DNA from: Embleya sp040605455
GTDB taxonomy: Bacteria > Actinomycetota > Actinomycetes > Streptomycetales > Streptomycetaceae
Assembly (NCBI RefSeq): GCF_040605455.1
Contig: NZ_JBEXCV010000088.1
Location: 1-38,549 of the forward strand
DNA: 38,549 nt
Direction: 5' to 3'
The notes below the pieces were generated by a model. It was not told the origin of the DNA and searched no databases. It saw only the letters and a program-made list of their open reading frames with translations. Shown piece after piece: positions 22,246-30,496 of this stretch. The position numbers and the translations under genes were made by a program. Every line of letters starts with the position of its first letter. Position 1 is the stretch's first letter.

Positions 22246-23436
22246 ATGCGAGCCTTCGACCTCGCGGCCGGTGCAAAGGCCGCTGCCCAGGCGGCGGTGC
22301 ACGCCGCCGCTCCGGATCTGGTTGCACTCAGTCACCGCCTGCACGCCCACCCCGAACTCGGCTTCGCCGAGGAACGGGCCTGCGGTTGGCTGGGCGAGCA
22401 GTTGACCGAGCACGGTTTCACCGTCACCTCCGGGGTCTGCGATCTGCCGACCGCCTTCGTCGCCGAACGCGGCAGCGGACCGTTGGTGCTCGGGATCTGC
22501 GCTGAGTACGACGCGCTGCCGGGCATCGGGCACGCGTGCGGCCACAACGTGATCGCCTCCGCCGCGACCACCGCCGCGCTCGCGCTCGGCGCGCTGGCCG
22601 ACGAGCTCGGCATCACCGTACGCGTCCTGGGCACGCCCGCCGAGGAGAACGGCGGCGGCAAGGTGCTGATGCTGGAGCGCGGCGCGTTCGCCGGGGTGCA
22701 CGCGGCGATGATGGTGCATCCCTCGCCGCGCGAACGCCTGGACCCGACCTGTCTGGCCCGCGCGCAACTGCACGTGGAGTACGACGGCCGGGCCGCGCAC
22801 GCCTCCGCGTGCCCCGAGGACGGCGTCAACGCCGCCGACGCGCTGACCGTGGCGCAAGTGGCCATCGGGCTGCTGCGCCAGCACATGACACCGGATCAGC
22901 GGGTGCACGGGATCACCACGACCGGCGGGCAGGTGCCGAACGTGATCCCCGAGCACACCGAGGCGGCATATTACGTACGGGCCGCGACGCTGGCCGGGTT
23001 GACCGATCTGGAGGCGCGGGTGCGCGAGTGTTTCCAGGCGGGCGCGGTGGCCACCCGGTCGCGGTTGACCATCTCCTCTACCTCGCCCGCGTACTCCGAG
23101 TTCCGGCACGACGGCGACCTGCTGGCCGCGTACGAGCGCAATGCGCTGACCGTGGGGCGCGAGTTCCCGCCGGTGACCGCGGCCGACGACCGACAGGCGG
23201 GCTCCACCGACATGGCGAACGTGTCGCTGGCGATCCCGTCCATCCAGCCGCTGGTGTCCATCGACTCGGGCACCGCCGGGCTGCATCAGGCCGAGTTCGC
23301 CGCCTACGCGGTGCGGCCCGCCGCGGATCGGGCACTGTTGGACGGTGGCCTGGCGATGGCCTGGACGTGTGTGGACGCGGCGCTGGACCAGGGCCTGCGC
23401 GCGCGGCTGCTGGCGGGTGCGCCGGCCGGAGGCTGA
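22246..23436 (+). CDS. M20-family metal-dependent amidohydrolase
   Basis: This 396-residue enzyme shows the M20D signature: HRLHAHPELGF (30-40), EYDALPGIGHACGHN (87-101, metal ligands Cys98/His100), GTPAEENGGGK (129-139, catalytic Glu pair) and a later MMVHPSP histidine. A dimerisation insert starts near residue 180. Relatives hydrolyse N-acyl amino acids or p-aminobenzoyl-glutamate; the substrate here is unknown. The ATG at 22246 with CAGGA upstream is preferred over the GTG at 22228. It is divergent from the PucR-type regulator and ends at a perfect palindrome (23446-23473). Confidence 0.9.
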   Translation: MRAFDLAAGAKAAAQAAVHAAAPDLVALSHRLHAHPELGFAEERACGWLGEQLTEHGFTVTSGVCDLPTAFVAERGSGPLVLGICAEYDALPGIGHACGHNVIASAATTAALALGALADELGITVRVLGTPAEENGGGKVLMLERGAFAGVHAAMMVHPSPRERLDPTCLARAQLHVEYDGRAAHASACPEDGVNAADALTVAQVAIGLLRQHMTPDQRVHGITTTGGQVPNVIPEHTEAAYYVRAATLAGLTDLEARVRECFQAGAVATRSRLTISSTSPAYSEFRHDGDLLAAYERNALTVGREFPPVTAADDRQAGSTDMANVSLAIPSIQPLVSIDSGTAGLHQAEFAAYAVRPAADRALLDGGLAMAWTCVDAALDQGLRARLLAGAPAGG

Positions 23437-23445
23437 GCCGCCGAC

Positions 23446-23473
23446 GGGCTCCGGGGCGATCGCCCCGGAGCCC
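23446..23473. terminator. Perfect 28-base palindrome between convergent genes
   Basis: Fourteen bases (GGGCTCCGGGGCGA) are followed directly by their complement with no spacer. It lies between the M20 amidohydrolase stop and the chorismate synthase stop and is a likely bidirectional terminator. Confidence 0.75.
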
Positions 23474-23508
23474 ATCGGTCGTATTCGGCTTCGGCTCGGC
23501 ATCCGCGC

Positions 23509-24741
23509 TCACGCGTCGGCGACGGTCACCGGCAGCGCGGCGAGGTATGCCTGCGCGTTGCGGCGGGTCTCGGCCACGCTGTCCCCACCGAACTTCTCCA
23601 GCACCGCGTCCGCGAGTACCAGCGCGACCATCGCCTCGGCGACCACGCCGGTCGCGGGCACCGAGCACACGTCGCTGCGCTGCGCGATCGCCTTGGCCGG
23701 ATCGCCGGTGCGCACGTCGAACGTGGCCAGCGCCCGGGACAGGGTGGAAATCGGCTTCATCGCGGCACGCACCCGCAGGAGTTCGCCGGAGGTCATGCCG
23801 CCCTCGATACCGCCCGCGCGACCGGTCTCGCGGCGCACCCGGGCGGGGCCGGGCCGGCCGGGGGCGACCGGGGTGATCTCGTCGTGGGCAACCGAGCCGC
23901 GCCGGGTCGCGGTGGTGAAGCCGTCGCCGACCTCGACCCCCTTGATCGCCTGGATACCCATCAGCGCGGCGGCCAGGCGGGCGTCCAGGCGCCGGTCCCA
24001 GTGCACGTGACTGCCCAGTCCCGGCGGCAGTCCGTACACCACCACCTCGACCACGCCGCCGAGTGTATCGGCGTCCTTGTGCGCTGCCTCGATCTCGGCG
24101 TTCATCGCGGCGGCGGTGTCCGGGTCGACGCAGCGCACCGGGTCGGCGTCGATCGCGTCCGCGCTGCCCGGTTCGGGCACCAGCGACTCGGGCAACGCGA
24201 CCGCGCCGATCCGGACCACGTGGCTGAGGATCTCCACTCCCAGCGTCTGGGCCAGGAACGCGCGCGCGACCTCGCCGATGGCCACCCGCGCCGCCGTCTC
24301 CCGCGCGCTGGCCCGCTCCAACACCGGGCGGATGTCGTCGAAGCCGTACTTCTGCATGCCCGCGAGGTCGGCGTGCCCGGGCCTGGGCCGGGTCAGCGCG
24401 GCGCCGCGTCCGCGGTCCGGGAGTCGGCCAGGTTCGTCGTAGCGCCGGCCGTCGGCGTCGGTGGGGTCGGGGGCCATCACCTCGGCCCACTTGGCCCATT
24501 CGGTGTTGGCCACCCGCAGCGCGACCGGGCCGCCCTGGGTGAGCCCGTGTCGGACCCCGCCGTTGAATTCGACCTCGTCGCGTTCGAAGCGCATCCGCGC
24601 GCCCCGGCCGTTGCCCAGCCGACGCCGGGCCAGCGCACGGGCCAGGTCGGCGGAGGAGATCGCCACACCGGCGGGCAGCCCCTCCAGGACGGCGGTGAGC
24701 GCGGGGCCATGCGATTCACCTGCGGTGAGCCAGCGCAACAT
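23509..24741 (-). CDS. aroC: Chorismate synthase
   Basis: The 410-residue product is a full-length chorismate synthase, converting 5-enolpyruvylshikimate 3-phosphate to chorismate with reduced FMN. Conserved blocks are intact: TAGESHGPAL (6-15), RRRLGNGRGARM, LTRPRPGHADLAGMQKYG, ASARETAARVA, HWDRRLDARLAAALMGIQAI, TGRAGGIEGGMTSGE and the C-terminal QRSDVCSVPATGVVAEAMVA. The usual aroC neighbours (shikimate kinase, dehydroquinate synthase) are absent, so this is probably an extra copy rather than the housekeeping one. Small departures from the actinobacterial consensus (for example GNGRG and RETGRAGG) fit a diverged paralog. It lies 205 bases downstream of the TauE-like gene on the same strand. 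Confidence 0.95.
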   Translation of the reverse strand: MLRWLTAGESHGPALTAVLEGLPAGVAISSADLARALARRRLGNGRGARMRFERDEVEFNGGVRHGLTQGGPVALRVANTEWAKWAEVMAPDPTDADGRRYDEPGRLPDRGRGAALTRPRPGHADLAGMQKYGFDDIRPVLERASARETAARVAIGEVARAFLAQTLGVEILSHVVRIGAVALPESLVPEPGSADAIDADPVRCVDPDTAAAMNAEIEAAHKDADTLGGVVEVVVYGLPPGLGSHVHWDRRLDARLAAALMGIQAIKGVEVGDGFTTATRRGSVAHDEITPVAPGRPGPARVRRETGRAGGIEGGMTSGELLRVRAAMKPISTLSRALATFDVRTGDPAKAIAQRSDVCSVPATGVVAEAMVALVLADAVLEKFGGDSVAETRRNAQAYLAALPVTVADA

Positions 24742-24946
24742 GGGTGTTCCTTCTTTCGGGCGTGGGGTGGGACGGGCAGGGACGTCAGGGGCGGTCGAAC
24801 CGAGCGGTCCGGACGGGCGCGGGCCGGGACGAGGGTGGTCGGGCGGATCGAGCAGGCGACCAGGCGGGGCCGTGTCGGGCGGGCGGGGATGGGAGAGCGG
24901 GCGGAACGGGCGGGGTTGGCGGGCGAGTGGGGTGAGGGAGGTGGGG
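24742..24946. other. G-rich low-complexity spacer
   Basis: The plus strand of this 205-base gap is dense in runs of three or more G, most strikingly at 24868-24955. It could form G-quadruplexes on the template strand of the leftward genes. The promoter of the chorismate synthase gene is presumably here. No gene is visible. Confidence 0.55.
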
Positions 24947-25717
24947 TCAGGGGAGCAGGAGGGCGATGCCGACTGTCGTGCCGATCAGTACGACCAGGGC
25001 GCGTAGTACCGGTGCGGGCACTCGGCGGCCGAGGAGTGCGCCCAGTCGGCCGCCCGCCACCGAGCCGAGGGCGAGCAGCAGCACCGGTGTCCAGGCCACG
25101 TCCGCGGTGATCGCGAACAGCACCGCCGCCACCAGGTTCACCAGAGCCTGAAGCAGGTTCTTCAGCCCGTTGAGCAGGTTCAGGTCCTCGTCGAGCACGG
25201 TGGCGAGCAGCGCGAGCAAAAGCACACCCTGGGCGGCGCCGAAGTAGCCGCCGTACACGCTGACCGCGAACACCGCCGCGAGCAGCGCCGGGCCGACGCC
25301 GGTGCCGCGCTCGGGACCCGCGTGCCGCTCGCGACGCGCGCGAAGCCGGCGCGAGAGCCACGGTTGCGCGGCCATCAGCAGCGCCGCGAGGAGCACCAGG
25401 ACCGGCACCACCGCGCGGAACGCACCCGGTGGCAGACCGAGCAGGAGCAGACCGCCGCTCGCGCCGCCGAGCACGGCGGCGATCGACAGCGGGAACAACC
25501 GGGCGGACTGCGCGGCCAGTTCGAACCGATACCCGAGCGCGCCGCTGATCGAGCCGGGGGTGAGTCCGATCGTGTTGGACACGTTGGCCACCACCGGCGG
25601 GTAGCCCAGCGCAAGCAGCACGGGGAAGGTCAGCAACGAGCCGGAACCCACCACGGTGTTGACCGTGCCCGCGCCGAGGCCCGCCACGAGCACGAGCAGG
25701 GCCTCGGCGGGGCTCAT
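24947..25717 (-). CDS. TauE/SafE-family membrane permease
   Basis: The 256-residue protein is almost entirely hydrophobic, with about eight membrane segments. It has the family's start (LVAGLGAGTVNTVVGSGSLL, 11-30, the GxxxGxxxxxxGxGG-type turn) and the repeated half (FAVSVYGGYFGAAQGVLLLA). A short basic cytoplasmic loop (RRLRARRERH) sits between the halves. Members export or import sulfonates, sulfite or other organic anions. Its ATG overlaps the stop of the dehydrogenase gene (ATGA), so it belongs to the ABC importer operon and may expel an anionic product of the imported substrate. Confidence 0.9.
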   Translation of the reverse strand: MSPAEALLVLVAGLGAGTVNTVVGSGSLLTFPVLLALGYPPVVANVSNTIGLTPGSISGALGYRFELAAQSARLFPLSIAAVLGGASGGLLLLGLPPGAFRAVVPVLVLLAALLMAAQPWLSRRLRARRERHAGPERGTGVGPALLAAVFAVSVYGGYFGAAQGVLLLALLATVLDEDLNLLNGLKNLLQALVNLVAAVLFAITADVAWTPVLLLALGSVAGGRLGALLGRRVPAPVLRALVVLIGTTVGIALLLP

Positions 25718-26757
25718 GCCGAACTGCCGGGCAGCAGCGTGACCTTGCCGAACGCGGCGCCGCTCGCCAACCGGCGGTGTGCCTGGGCGGCATCCGCGAG
25801 CGGGTAGGTCGTATCCGGGACCGGGACCAGGGCGCGACCGAAGCAGAAGTCGACCATCGTGGCGAAGTCCACCGCCCCGCAGGAGCCGGCGCCCAGCAGC
25901 GTGACCCCGGTGTGGAAGGCGTGCGGCAGGTCGAAGGTCGCCGCGGTGCCCGTGGTGTCGCCGCAGAAGACCAGCCGGCCGCGCGGGCGCAGCGCGTGCA
26001 GCGACGCCTGGAACAGCGCCGGGCCGACGTGGTCGAACACCAGGTCGACGCCGGCCCCGTCGGTCGCGGCCCGGGCACCGGTGACCAAATCCGAGGTGCC
26101 GGTGTCGATCAGCACGTCGGCGCCCAGTTCGGCCATCCGGTCCAATTTGGCCCGCGAGCCGGAGGTGACCACCACGCGCGCGCCCAGCGCCCGGGCCAGT
26201 TGCACCGCCGCGATGCTGATCCCGCTGCCCGCGCCGTGCACCATCAGCGTCTCGCCGGCCCGCAGGCCGCCGCGCACCACCAGGCCCTGCCAGGCCATGC
26301 CGTACGCGGTGGGCAGGCTCGCCGCGGCGACGTGGTCCAGCCCGGCCGGGATCGGGTGGGTGCGGTCGGCGGGTACCACCATCAACTCGGCATAGCCGCC
26401 GGGCCGGTTGCCGCCGACCACGCGCAACCCCGCACACCACGCGTCGTCGCCCGACCGGCAGGCGGCGCACCGCCCGCAGTGCAGTGCCGGATTCACCAAC
26501 ACCCGATCGCCGACCCGGGGTTCGCGCACCCCCGCGCCGAGGGCGAGCACGTCGCCGGCGACGTCCATGCCGGGCACGTGCGGGAGGGTGAAGTTCGGCA
26601 GCAGGCCGGGGCCGCGCCGCTGCAACAGGTCGAGCCGGTTCACCGCGACGGCGCGCACCGCGATCAGCACCTCGCCGGGGCCCGGTTCGGGATCGGGCAG
26701 GGACACCGGTTCCAGGATCTCGGGGCCGCCGTGGCCCCGGTGCAGGACGGCCCTCAC
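25714..26757 (-). CDS. Zinc-type alcohol dehydrogenase/quinone oxidoreductase family protein
   Basis: The 347-residue medium-chain dehydrogenase has a GroES-like N-terminal domain, including the structural zinc cysteines CGRCAACRSGDDAWC, and a Rossmann domain (VHGAGSGISIAAVQLARALGA). HVPGMDVAGDV carries the usual Pro-Gly-x-Asp, not the catalytic-zinc GHE, so it resembles the NADPH:quinone reductase branch with a structural zinc only. The GTG at 26757 overlaps the stop of the upstream permease (GTGA). Its place inside an ABC importer operon suggests it acts on the imported compound. Confidence 0.9.
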   Translation of the reverse strand: MRAVLHRGHGGPEILEPVSLPDPEPGPGEVLIAVRAVAVNRLDLLQRRGPGLLPNFTLPHVPGMDVAGDVLALGAGVREPRVGDRVLVNPALHCGRCAACRSGDDAWCAGLRVVGGNRPGGYAELMVVPADRTHPIPAGLDHVAAASLPTAYGMAWQGLVVRGGLRAGETLMVHGAGSGISIAAVQLARALGARVVVTSGSRAKLDRMAELGADVLIDTGTSDLVTGARAATDGAGVDLVFDHVGPALFQASLHALRPRGRLVFCGDTTGTAATFDLPHAFHTGVTLLGAGSCGAVDFATMVDFCFGRALVPVPDTTYPLADAAQAHRRLASGAAFGKVTLLPGSSA

Positions 26758-27662
26758 ACGATCCCCCGCACGAACGGTGCGCCGAGTGCGGCCGGTTGAC
26801 GATGCGTCTTGGCCAGGAACATCATCGCGAGCAGCGCCAACAGGTAGGGCGCGGCGATCAGCAGTTGCGAGTTCAGGTGTACGCCCAGCGCGGGCAGCGC
26901 CAGGCGCATCGCGTCGGCCGCGCCGAACACCAGGCAGCCGGCCATCGTGCCGCGCAGCTTCCAGCCGCCGAAGATCACCGCGGCGATCACCACGAAGCCG
27001 CGGCCGGCGGTCATGTTCTGGTTGAACGCGCCGACTTCGCCGACCGCGAGGTAGGCGCCGCCGAATCCGGCAAGCACGCCGCACAGGAGCACGCTCTGCC
27101 GGCGCCGGCGGCGTACGTCGATCCCGGTCACGTCGGCCGACTGGGGGTTCTCCCCGGCGGCGCGCAGTTCCAGGCCGAACCGGCTGCGCTGGACCAGCCA
27201 CCACACCAGCGGGATCACCCCGACCAGCAGGTAGGCGGGCCAGCGGTGGGCGAACAGCGCCGGGCCGAGCAGCGGCAGGTCGGACAGGACCGGGATGTTC
27301 AGCGCGTCGACCTGGTGTCCGGTCAGGTCGACCGAGTCGAGCAGGAAGCTGGTCAGGCCGAGCACGAGCGCGTTCAGGGCCAGCCCGACCACGTAGGTGT
27401 TGACCGACAGACGGTGGCTGAACTCGGCGTGCACGAACGCGATGACCAGTCCGGCGAGCATGCCGAAGACCAGGCCGAAGGACGCGGATCCGGTCAACGA
27501 GGCGCCCCACACGGCGTTGAACGCGCCGCCGAGCATCATCGCCTCGACCGAGATGTTGATCGTGCCGGCCCGTTCGGCGATGTACTCGCCGCAGGCCGCG
27601 AAGGCCAGCGGCACGGTGAGTCGGACCGAACTGGCCAGGACCATCGCAAGGTCGTCGATCAT
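26754..27662 (-). CDS. BMP-type ABC importer permease (second)
   Basis: This 302-residue inner-membrane permease of the branched-chain/BMP class has the typical AFAACGEYIAERAGTINISVE start (residues 19-39, the E-R-A-G-x-N-I turn) and the later GLELRAAGENPQSADVTGID coupling loop (about 161-180). It pairs with the permease encoded just upstream. Known relatives (NupQ/YufQ-like) import nucleosides, autoinducers or similar compounds. It ends overlapping the dehydrogenase start. Confidence 0.92.
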   Translation of the reverse strand: MIDDLAMVLASSVRLTVPLAFAACGEYIAERAGTINISVEAMMLGGAFNAVWGASLTGSASFGLVFGMLAGLVIAFVHAEFSHRLSVNTYVVGLALNALVLGLTSFLLDSVDLTGHQVDALNIPVLSDLPLLGPALFAHRWPAYLLVGVIPLVWWLVQRSRFGLELRAAGENPQSADVTGIDVRRRRRQSVLLCGVLAGFGGAYLAVGEVGAFNQNMTAGRGFVVIAAVIFGGWKLRGTMAGCLVFGAADAMRLALPALGVHLNSQLLIAAPYLLALLAMMFLAKTHRQPAALGAPFVRGIV

Positions 27663-27677
27663 GTCAACCTCCTGGTC

Positions 27678-28802
27678 TCAGGCGCCTGCGGTGCGCCGGC
27701 GGCGCACCTCGGCGTAGGCGGCGGGAAAGACCGTGGCCAGCACCAGGAGCGCGGTGACCACGGCGACGATGTAGCGCGGTACGCCGGTCGCGGACAGGAA
27801 TCCGCCGCCCGCGCGCAGCGCCCCGAAGAACAGCGCGACGGGCACGGCCAACATCGGCTTGTCCCGGGCCACCAGCGCCACCAGCAGGCCGTCGAAGCCG
27901 ACGTTGTCGGCGAAGCCGTCCTGCATGCGGTGACCGCTGCCGGTGAGCATCACGCCGCCCGCGAGGCCGGCGAAGGCGCCGGAGGCGAGCAGCGCGCCGC
28001 CGCCGATCAGCACCGCGCCGACGCCCGCCCGGTGTGCGGCCTTGGGGTTGAGTCCGAGCATCCGCACCCGGAAGCCGAGTCGACTGCGCACCAGCACCAC
28101 CGAGGTGCCCACGGCGAGCACGAGCGCGATGAAGATGCCCGCGCCCACGTTGAAGTCGGGGTACTCGCCGATCCGAGGCAGCCAGACCGACTCGGCCAGC
28201 ATGTCGGTCTGCGAGGTGGTGACCTGGCCGGCCACCGCATTCTCGCGCAGCAGCGACGGCGAGTTGACCGCGTACGAGACGGCCTGGTTGGCGACGAAGA
28301 TCAGGAGCAGGGTGCTGATCACCACCGCGACGCCGCGCCAGTAGAAGAGCAGCGCCGCGATGGCCGCCCACAGGGCGCCGCCGACGGCGGCGCCGAGCAG
28401 GGCCAGGATCAGGACCAGTGGGCCGGGGCCCGGGGTGAACAAGGCGATCGCCGCGCCCACGCTCGCGCCGACCAGGAGTTGGCCCTCCTGACCGATGTTG
28501 AAGATGCCCGCACGGGCCGCGATCACCGAGCCGATCGCGACCAGGAGCAGCGGTGCGGCCTGGTCGATGCTCTGCCCGATGGCCGCGCCGTCGGCCAGGC
28601 TGCCGTCGTACATCGCGCTCGCGGCGTCCCAGGGGGATTTGCCGACCAGCGCGATGAGCAGGCCGGCCAGGACGAGCGCGGTGGACAGCGACGCCGCATA
28701 CCGCAGCGCGGTACCCAGGTCGGCGAGCCGGGGTCGGCGGCGCGGGCCGGCCGGCGATGCGGCGACGGCCGGTGCGCGCTCGGATATCAGGGTCGGGGTC
28801 AT
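27678..28802 (-). CDS. BMP-type ABC importer permease (first)
   Basis: The 374-residue permease has an Arg/Pro-rich cytoplasmic start, several membrane helices, the family turn AARAGIFNIGQEGQLLVGA and the coupling loop FRVRMLGLNPKAAHRAGV. It is the YufP/NupP-like partner of the next permease. The ATG at 28802 overlaps the ATPase stop (ATGA), and 15 bases separate it from the second permease. Confidence 0.93.
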   Translation of the reverse strand: MTPTLISERAPAVAASPAGPRRRPRLADLGTALRYAASLSTALVLAGLLIALVGKSPWDAASAMYDGSLADGAAIGQSIDQAAPLLLVAIGSVIAARAGIFNIGQEGQLLVGASVGAAIALFTPGPGPLVLILALLGAAVGGALWAAIAALLFYWRGVAVVISTLLLIFVANQAVSYAVNSPSLLRENAVAGQVTTSQTDMLAESVWLPRIGEYPDFNVGAGIFIALVLAVGTSVVLVRSRLGFRVRMLGLNPKAAHRAGVGAVLIGGGALLASGAFAGLAGGVMLTGSGHRMQDGFADNVGFDGLLVALVARDKPMLAVPVALFFGALRAGGGFLSATGVPRYIVAVVTALLVLATVFPAAYAEVRRRRTAGA

Positions 28803-30496
28803 GCCGCCTGGCCTCCCATCAGCAGGCCCAGTCGCTCGGTATCGACGTCGGCGCGGTCCATCTCGCCTACGACGGCGCCTCGGTGGATGACCGCGACGCG
28901 GTGCGAGAGGGTGAGGATCTCGCCCAGTTCGGTGGACAGGAGCAGGACCGCGATGCCGGATCGGGCCGCGGCGTGCAACCGCTCGGTCATGTACTCGATC
29001 GCACCGATGTCCAATCCCCGGGTCGGCTGGGCGGCCACCAACACCTGAGGCTGGGCCGCCAGTTCGCGAGCCAGCACGACCTTTTGCTGGTTGCCGCCGG
29101 ACAGTTGCCGCATCGGAGTGTCCGGCGAGGGAGTGGCGATCTCGAATTCCTCGATCAACTGCCGGGCCCGGGCCGCCATCCGGCGCCGGCTGAGCAGTCC
29201 TTTGCTGGTCACCGAGGACAGGTCCGCGAGGACCAGGTTCTCCGCGACGCTCATGTCCAGGACGCAACCGGACACGTGTCGGTCCTCGGGCACGATGCCG
29301 ACTCCGGCGGCGTGCATCGCGCCGGGCCGACCGGTGGCCACCGGCGCGCCGCACACCTCCACCCGGCCGGCGCTGAGCGGGAGCAGGCTGGAGAGTAGAT
29401 CGCCCAGCGCCGCTTGGCCGTTGCCCTCGACGCCGGCGAGACCCAGGATCTCGCCGGCGCGCACCTCCAGGGTCAGTCCGCGCAGCAGCGGACGCCGGTC
29501 GGTGGTGCTCGCGTGCGCGTCGCTGATCCGCAGCCGTACCTCGCCGGCCGGCGGCCTGGGATCCGGGGCGGGTGCGGCGGCCGGTTCGCGTACGTCCAGC
29601 AGGGCGGTGCCGCCGGTCGGCTCACCGGTGCCGGGTTCGATCAGCGCGTCCAGCGCGCCGACCGCCGACGCGGCGGTCCACTTGGACAGTTCGCGGCCGA
29701 CCATCTCCCGGGCCAGCGAGCGTACATCGGTGTCGGCGGTGGCCCGCCGGGCCACCACGCGCCCCTGGCGCATGATGGTGACCCGGTCGGTGGCGTGCAC
29801 GATCTCGTCCAGCTTGTGGCTGATCAGGATCACCGCCTTGCCCTCATCGGCGACCACCCGGCGCAGCACGGTGAACAGTTCGCGCGACTCCTCCAGGGTG
29901 AGCACCGAGGTCGGCTCGTCGAGGATGAGTACGCCGGGGTCCCGGCGCAGGCACTTGACGATCTCGACGCGTTGGCGCTGGCCGGTGGACAGGTCCTCGA
30001 CGCAGGCGTCGGGGTCCACCTCCAGGCCGTAGCGTTCGCCGACTTCGCGAACCAGTGCCCGGGCCCGGTCCCGGTCCACCCGGCCCCGGTCGCCGAGCAC
30101 CACGTTCTCCCACACGCTGAGCCGGTCCACCAGGCTGAAGTGCTGGTGCACCATGGAGATTCCGTGTGCCGCGGCGGCCGACGGGTCGGTGATCGTGGCG
30201 GGTTCGCCGCGCAGCAGGATTCGCCCGGTGTCCGGGACGACCAGGCCGAGCAGGATCTTCATCAGGGTGCTCTTGCCCGCGCCGTTCTCGCCGAGCAGGC
30301 CGTGGATCTCGCCGGCCTGCACCCGCAGCGAGACGTCCTCGCAGGCACGCACCGCGCCGAACCGCTTGCCGATGCCGAGCAGTTGCACGACGGGGACGGA
30401 GAGGACGGACGGGGCTGCCGGGTGGTCGTCGCCGGCCCGGGGTCGCGGGGCGGGTGTGGTCACGGCGGTGTCACTTGCCTGCGGCGACGGCCTCAT
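28799..30496 (-). CDS. BMP-type ABC importer ATPase (two ABC domains)
   Basis: This 565-residue tandem ATPase has a complete first domain: Walker A GENGAGKST, signature LSTGQRQRVEI, Walker B VLILDEPTS. The second domain has the degenerate Walker A of this family (GVEGNGQAA) with LSGGNQQKV and QPTRGLDIG. Architecture matches YufO/NupO and RbsA-like proteins. The ATG at 30496 overlaps the end of the binding-protein gene by 26 bases and is preceded by GAAGG; the GTG at 30463 is a reasonable alternative start. Confidence 0.93.
   Translation of the reverse strand: MRPSPQASDTAVTTPAPRPRAGDDHPAAPSVLSVPVVQLLGIGKRFGAVRACEDVSLRVQAGEIHGLLGENGAGKSTLMKILLGLVVPDTGRILLRGEPATITDPSAAAAHGISMVHQHFSLVDRLSVWENVVLGDRGRVDRDRARALVREVGERYGLEVDPDACVEDLSTGQRQRVEIVKCLRRDPGVLILDEPTSVLTLEESRELFTVLRRVVADEGKAVILISHKLDEIVHATDRVTIMRQGRVVARRATADTDVRSLAREMVGRELSKWTAASAVGALDALIEPGTGEPTGGTALLDVREPAAAPAPDPRPPAGEVRLRISDAHASTTDRRPLLRGLTLEVRAGEILGLAGVEGNGQAALGDLLSSLLPLSAGRVEVCGAPVATGRPGAMHAAGVGIVPEDRHVSGCVLDMSVAENLVLADLSSVTSKGLLSRRRMAARARQLIEEFEIATPSPDTPMRQLSGGNQQKVVLARELAAQPQVLVAAQPTRGLDIGAIEYMTERLHAAARSGIAVLLLSTELGEILTLSHRVAVIHRGAVVGEMDRADVDTERLGLLMGGQAA

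Noticed and set aside
26796..29048. Very long plus-strand frame opposite the ABC permeases
   Set aside because: It is rich in Gln, His, Arg and Asp in the way typical of antisense frames in GC-rich genomes, while the minus strand codes for recognisable permeases.
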